Of a stretch of DNA of 64,000 bases, positions 60,145-64,000 are shown one piece after another (position 1 is the first letter of the stretch; each line of letters begins with the position of its first letter). Where the stretch lies: contig CM060174.1 in NCBI GenBank assembly GCA_030549775.1, forward strand, positions 100,146,132 through 100,210,131. The letters run 5' to 3'. The notes beneath the pieces were generated by a model, which did not search any database, was not told where the DNA came from, and was given only the letters and a program-made list of their open reading frames with translations. The DNA comes from Tamarix chinensis. Lineage: Eukaryota > Streptophyta > Magnoliopsida > Caryophyllales > Tamaricaceae. The position numbers were made by a program, and so were the translations under genes.

Positions 60145-61146
60145 ATGATGGTTAGCAGATTCCGGCGTACGGTATCATTCCAAACCGGACCTTCATCATC
60201 GAATGCAGCCACCGCCACCGCCCCTAAATCTTACCACGTAAGATCAACAAGTTTGCCATGCAGGTCTCATCCGTTAATACCTCAACTCAAAGACGAAATC
60301 AACGAGCTAAAATCATCCACATCATGGCAGCAAGTACTTCTCCGACAATACAAATCCTGTGCTCCATCGTCAACATCCATCCCCTCCTCCTCAATATCCC
60401 ATCTCTACGACGGATTAAGCCGATTAAAATCAATCCATGAATCACTAGACGATATCCTCCAACTACCACAAACACAAGATTCCCTCCAGCACTCAAAGAC
60501 CAACCTCGTTGAAAAACTCCTGGAAGACTTCCTAAAATTCGTAGACGCGTACGGGATCTTCCATACATCAATGATCAGTTTAAAACAAGAGCTTTTCGCC
60601 GCTCAAGTCGGATTACGTCGTAAAGACGACTCGAAGCTCGGTATCTACATTAAGGCACAGAAGAACGTAGCCAAAGAACTATCGAAGCTGGCGAACGCCA
60701 TGAGAGGCATCGAGAGGCCGAAGGTAGAAGGAGGAAAGGATGTGGATGAACTGGTTTATGTTGTAACGGACGTTCATGATCTGACGGTTGGGGTTTCCGG
60801 GGTTGTGTTTGAAGGGGTATCGGATTCATTGATGGGTGGTTCGACGTCGACGTTGGGTAGGAGTGGGTCTTGGGCCGGGCTTGGTGGGTTTGGCAGGAAG
60901 AGGGTAAAGAGAGAGGTTGCAGTGGAGGATGTTTTTGGTGGTGTGGTTGAGGGGATTCAAGCTGTTGGGGTTGATGATTTGTGGGGGTTGAGGAAGAAAG
61001 GTGGTGAGGCAATGAGGTTTGAGGTTTTGAAGAGGATGAAGGGATTGGAAGACTGTGTTTGTGGGTTGGAGAGCTGGAGTGAAAAAGTTTTCAGGAGTCT
61101 GATTTGTACGAGGGTTTCACTTCTCAATATTCTTACCCATCAGTGA
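60145..61146 (+). CDS. DUF241 (BPS1-like) protein, single exon
   Basis: Intronless, 333 aa, and the only convincing host gene in the window. Met1 and Met2 are adjacent (60145, 60148). A basic, Ser/Thr-rich N-terminus leads to the family signature HVRSTSLPCRSHPLIPQLKD (residues ~31-50). Then follow LSRLKSIHESLDDILQLPQ (~91-109), VEKLLEDFLKFVDAYG (~122-137), and LKQELFAAQVGLRRKD (~146-161). These are the conserved blocks of DUF241 (PF03087). A glycine/valine-rich linker (residues ~200-285) precedes a C-terminal helix (LEDCVCGLESWSEKVFRSLI, ~300-320). Length is normal or slightly long. No signal peptide or membrane segment stands out. Members are plant-specific and mostly uncharacterised, so no biochemical role is claimed. 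The coding region is clearly GC-richer than the transposons around it. Confidence 0.93.
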   Translation: MMVSRFRRTVSFQTGPSSSNAATATAPKSYHVRSTSLPCRSHPLIPQLKDEINELKSSTSWQQVLLRQYKSCAPSSTSIPSSSISHLYDGLSRLKSIHESLDDILQLPQTQDSLQHSKTNLVEKLLEDFLKFVDAYGIFHTSMISLKQELFAAQVGLRRKDDSKLGIYIKAQKNVAKELSKLANAMRGIERPKVEGGKDVDELVYVVTDVHDLTVGVSGVVFEGVSDSLMGGSTSTLGRSGSWAGLGGFGRKRVKREVAVEDVFGGVVEGIQAVGVDDLWGLRKKGGEAMRFEVLKRMKGLEDCVCGLESWSEKVFRSLICTRVSLLNILTHQ

Positions 61147-61349
61147 ATTTCAATTTTACTGATTGATTAATTACCACAGCAAGAAAAAAAAAGATTGTTG
61201 AAACTAATGGATACCATGAGTTGAAGAGGAGGATCGATATGAACCTTCTTTGTGTTAATTATCTTAATTTTTTTTCACATTAATTCTATCTGTAAATATG
61301 ATCGATGGACCTTTCTTTTGATATACGTACCATTTTCTCAACCAAAGAA

Positions 61350-61355
61350 AATAAA
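61350..61355 (+). terminator. Possible polyadenylation signal of DUF241 gene
   Basis: AATAAA about 204 bp after the stop codon, in AT-rich sequence. Plant signals are loose, so this is a position-based guess. Confidence 0.3.
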
Positions 61356-62568
61356 AGACATGTCACATCAGCAATTTTGATTTCAATTTCTTGCATATTC
61401 TTTATCATATTCGGTTCCTTTCCTTATTATATCTTGGTCCAAATTTGGCCACAATGCTTAGGTCATCATATAATTACCAATATCATAACATATTGTATCA
61501 GTCCATACGCTTTAATTTGAAGGGGGAAAAGGGAAAGGAGAACACATATGTATGTATGATGCAAATCGACCATGGGGGTTCTAGGGACCGATTGTGGGAT
61601 AGTAGCCACTAGGCTATGGGTGTCTTCCCCTTAATTTGAATTTTTCGACTGCATATTATTCTAAAAAAAACATATAACGTAATATTTGTTATAATTGCCC
61701 CTCCAACATGGAAGTTCAATGGACATTGTAGCAGAAGATTAAATGAGGTACATTATAACAGAAGATTAAATGAGGAAGCTTAAGAGTTGAATGTAGTGTG
61801 TTTAATGTGGGAGTTGTTGCAATGAAAGTCATATTTAAAGGACATGTTTAAGAGTTACATATTGTAACACAACCATTAATTTGGCTCTATTAATAAAGGG
61901 AGTTGATTGATGATGAAACCCTTGTACTTCCCGATCGAACTATATACCATGCCATGTAGATATGGTAAGGAAACATATGTGGAATGAAATAGATATGGGA
62001 AAAATAAAAGGCTAGAAATGAAACAACATCAACAACAAAACAGATAGAAGTATATATACCATACAATGCCAAATTTATTCTATATCAACAACACACTTAA
62101 GAACTTTGAATATGGGAATGAAACTAGAATTGAAATAATAAAAAACATGAAATATATATATACAACGCATGAATCAAAACCATACTTGGAATTTTAGATT
62201 TATACAAGATCAACAACGCGCAAGCAGAAGCCATACCTGAAATTGACAAGCCCTATCTTGCAAAAGTAAACACAAATTTATATATGAACCGATTAAAATA
62301 TGAACTAAAGTTTGAAATATGAAGCCAGACATCAATGCACGAATTTTAAATCTGAACTAAGGAAGTGATAAATTTGAACTTTGAAAATAAAGAAGGGAAT
62401 TCGATGGGAGAGAAGGAAGCGAATGAGTGATGTAATTTAGAGTTAAAAATGGGAAAGGGAAATCGACGAGAGAAAAGGAGTAAACTTGATCAGGTAATCT
62501 TGAAGATATGTAAATATTTTTTTTAGGAAATCAATATGGGAGAATGAGAATTCGGAATTTGAGCTTGT
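61356..62568. other. Intergenic region downstream of DUF241 gene
   Basis: AT-rich, without a credible ORF. Two near-identical 30-bp stretches containing ACATTATAACAGAAGATTAAATGAGG or a variant lie near 61719-61775. Nothing else recognised. Confidence 0.4.
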
Positions 62569-63144
62569 TGTCACGTACCAACTTATTTAACAAGTCTAGC
62601 CATGTGCAACCTTAGTCTTTTTTCATTCCTTGAGAGACTAAGTCAACCTTCCTCCTCAAGTGTACTCAACGCTTAGGCTAGGGATGTCTCTTAGACCACC
62701 ACACTGAATCGCTCACAAGAGAACTCAAGAGAGAACTTTTAGAGAGAGAAAGGGAGATTGTATTATAGAGAGAGAAGCTATGAATACAACTCTTGTTGGA
62801 TGATCCTCAAATACCTCTACCCTCCTCTATTTATAGGAGAAGATCCGCCCCTTCCCCTTCCCTAGAAAGATTCTAGATACGGGTTTAATGGATCTCTCTA
62901 GAATGGCTCAATAGGTCCACTAGGGTTTCTAGAGTCTCTTTTAGGGTTTCTATAATTATCCACACTTATCTACACAAGTAGAGAAGGATCTAGAGACATC
63001 CTCCTCTAGAACCTTCTAGAATTATCTAGGAGAGTGTAGAACCATATACATTTCTCCATACTTATCTAGACTATACAAGGATATTCTAGACTATTTCGGG
63101 ATCGGTGGAACCTCAATGCAGGCTTTTCGATGTGGCTCGTAACA
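62569..63144 (-). mobile_element. Short solo LTR of an LTR retrotransposon
   Basis: 576 bp from TGTCACGTACC to GGCTCGTAACA (TG..CA ends, TGTCACG against TGTTACG). A 4-bp direct repeat TTGT flanks it (62565-62568 and 63145-63148). On the minus strand a strong TATA motif, CTATAAATAGAGG, lies at about 62824-62836. It is followed by a CT-rich leader with TCTCTCTCTATAATACAATC, the usual U3-R-U5 layout. No internal domain, so a solo LTR; Copia or Gypsy undecided. Confidence 0.7.
62824..62836 (-). promoter_or_regulatory. TATA box of solo LTR
   Basis: CTATAAATAGAGG on the minus strand, about 310 bp inside the LTR and ahead of a pyrimidine-rich leader. A solo LTR can still start transcripts, here directed toward the DUF241 gene on its antisense strand. 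Confidence 0.6.
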
Positions 63145-63148
63145 TTGT

Positions 63149-64000
63149 GTCTTGGTATTGAATACTGGGAAGCAAAGGATGGGAAATGAAATTAAAAGGT
63201 AGTGTGGGGTGAGAGTGTTAGTTCCAAACTTTTGATAATGGTCGTTTGCGCAAACCATTTTTAAAATTAAGTTGAAAATTTTAACCATCACATTTTTTAT
63301 CCATTTTTTATGAAGGTTTTCTTGAAGAATCATTACTAAAACTCATGCTCTAAAATTTTCATCCTTTTAGTATCTGTTTTAAGCTAACCATTATCTAAAT
63401 GTTGTTATTAATCCTCATATGTGTAGTAGTGATTAGAAGATATATTATATATCTTATATAGAAATATTCTCAACACCATTATATCAAAATATTATTATTT
63501 AGGAATCATTTAAATAACGTTCAACTAATGTTCCCCATATATGTCAATGTCGGTGATATATTCTCTTTGTTTGAAATTCATGTTGCTTTTTCTCTAGGTA
63601 TATACCCTCGAATATGTTTGCACTAGCTAGGAAAAGGTTACCATTGACTCTTAGCCACAAGTATTATTTGAGGGTCCACAAAGATGAATTGATGTGAGGC
63701 AATCAAATAACTTCTCCTAGATTATAGATCAATATTAGACCAATATGTCTGCTCTTCCACGACATTGAATGTCAAGTAAACCAATCATTTACTGAAAGAT
63801 TTCACTAGCTAGCTAGAAAAGTTTTATAAGATTTTTTGAGGTAGACTCTAATAGTTAAAGTAAGGTGATTAAATTTTTTTGATCTAAGATTAGAATGAAA
63901 AAAGATAAATGCAGTCTTACAAGATAATTCTTATGATACTTGTTTGGAACTTACATCTGCATAATGATGCAACCTTAACTAGAATGTTGCAGCCAAAATA
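63149..64000. other. Intergenic end of window
   Basis: AT-rich with no gene. The 80-codon open frame on the minus strand at 63091-63333 overlaps the solo LTR border and has no recognisable family. Confidence 0.4.

Noticed and set aside
60299..61012. Minus-strand open frames of 90 and 120 codons over the DUF241 gene
   Set aside because: Antisense shadows of a well-supported coding sequence.

Overview
The window is nuclear DNA of a flowering plant, probably a eudicot. It is AT-rich and gene-poor, and almost everything recognisable is a transposable element of a plant family: CACTA elements with TNP2 and Transposase_24 genes, a PIF/Harbinger element, a tRNA-derived SINE, hAT and Tourist-like MITEs, and very long solo LTRs starting TGTAAC. 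The species cannot be named from the sequence. Only one convincing host gene is present: an intronless DUF241 (BPS1-like) gene at 60145-61146 (+).

Layout. 1-2583: part of a long LTR on the minus strand, cut by the window edge. 2584-5493: a decayed PIF/Harbinger element with a Myb/SANT-like ORF1 and a DDE transposase with one in-frame stop, separated by ~130-bp tandem repeats. 6401-6648: a SINE with A and B boxes and a 15-bp target duplication. 7197-16396: a complete CACTA element, here called CACTA-1, on the minus strand. It has 12-bp terminal repeats CACAACAAGAAA, a TTT duplication, arrays of subterminal repeats, a GC-rich leader island, a four-exon TNP2-like transposase readable without interruption, and a multi-exon Transposase_24 gene. 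16400-16960: a dense array of short TCGGCAAT..ATTGCCGA palindromes of unknown origin. 20071-20573: an hAT MITE. About 20660-24235, 28885-33114 and 33383-38382: three more members of the long-LTR family. The last two have exact 5-bp duplications and no internal domain, so they are solo LTRs. 38653-51608: a second complete CACTA element, CACTA-2 (plus strand, 12,956 bp, TSD ACA). Its TNP2 gene is broken in many places and its Transposase_24 gene in two; it also holds a small MITE and a LINE fragment. 53426-53666: a Tourist-like MITE. About 57166-59050: a degenerate LTR containing a CACTA-like MITE with a duplicated left end. 60145-61146: the DUF241 gene. 62569-63144: a short solo LTR.

How the parts relate. 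Within each CACTA element the TNP2-like protein is the expected catalytic transposase. The Transposase_24 protein is the presumed partner that binds the subterminal repeats. CACTA-1 is the better candidate for recent activity, because its transposase reads through all four inferred exons. The LTR family has no internal coding region anywhere in the window, so it has mostly been reduced to solo LTRs by recombination. I found no new defence, toxin or metabolic system. The most interesting material is the architecture of CACTA-1, the unexplained palindrome array beside it, and the solo-LTR family with its internal repeat arrays. All exon boundaries are inferred by eye from splice motifs and reading phase.
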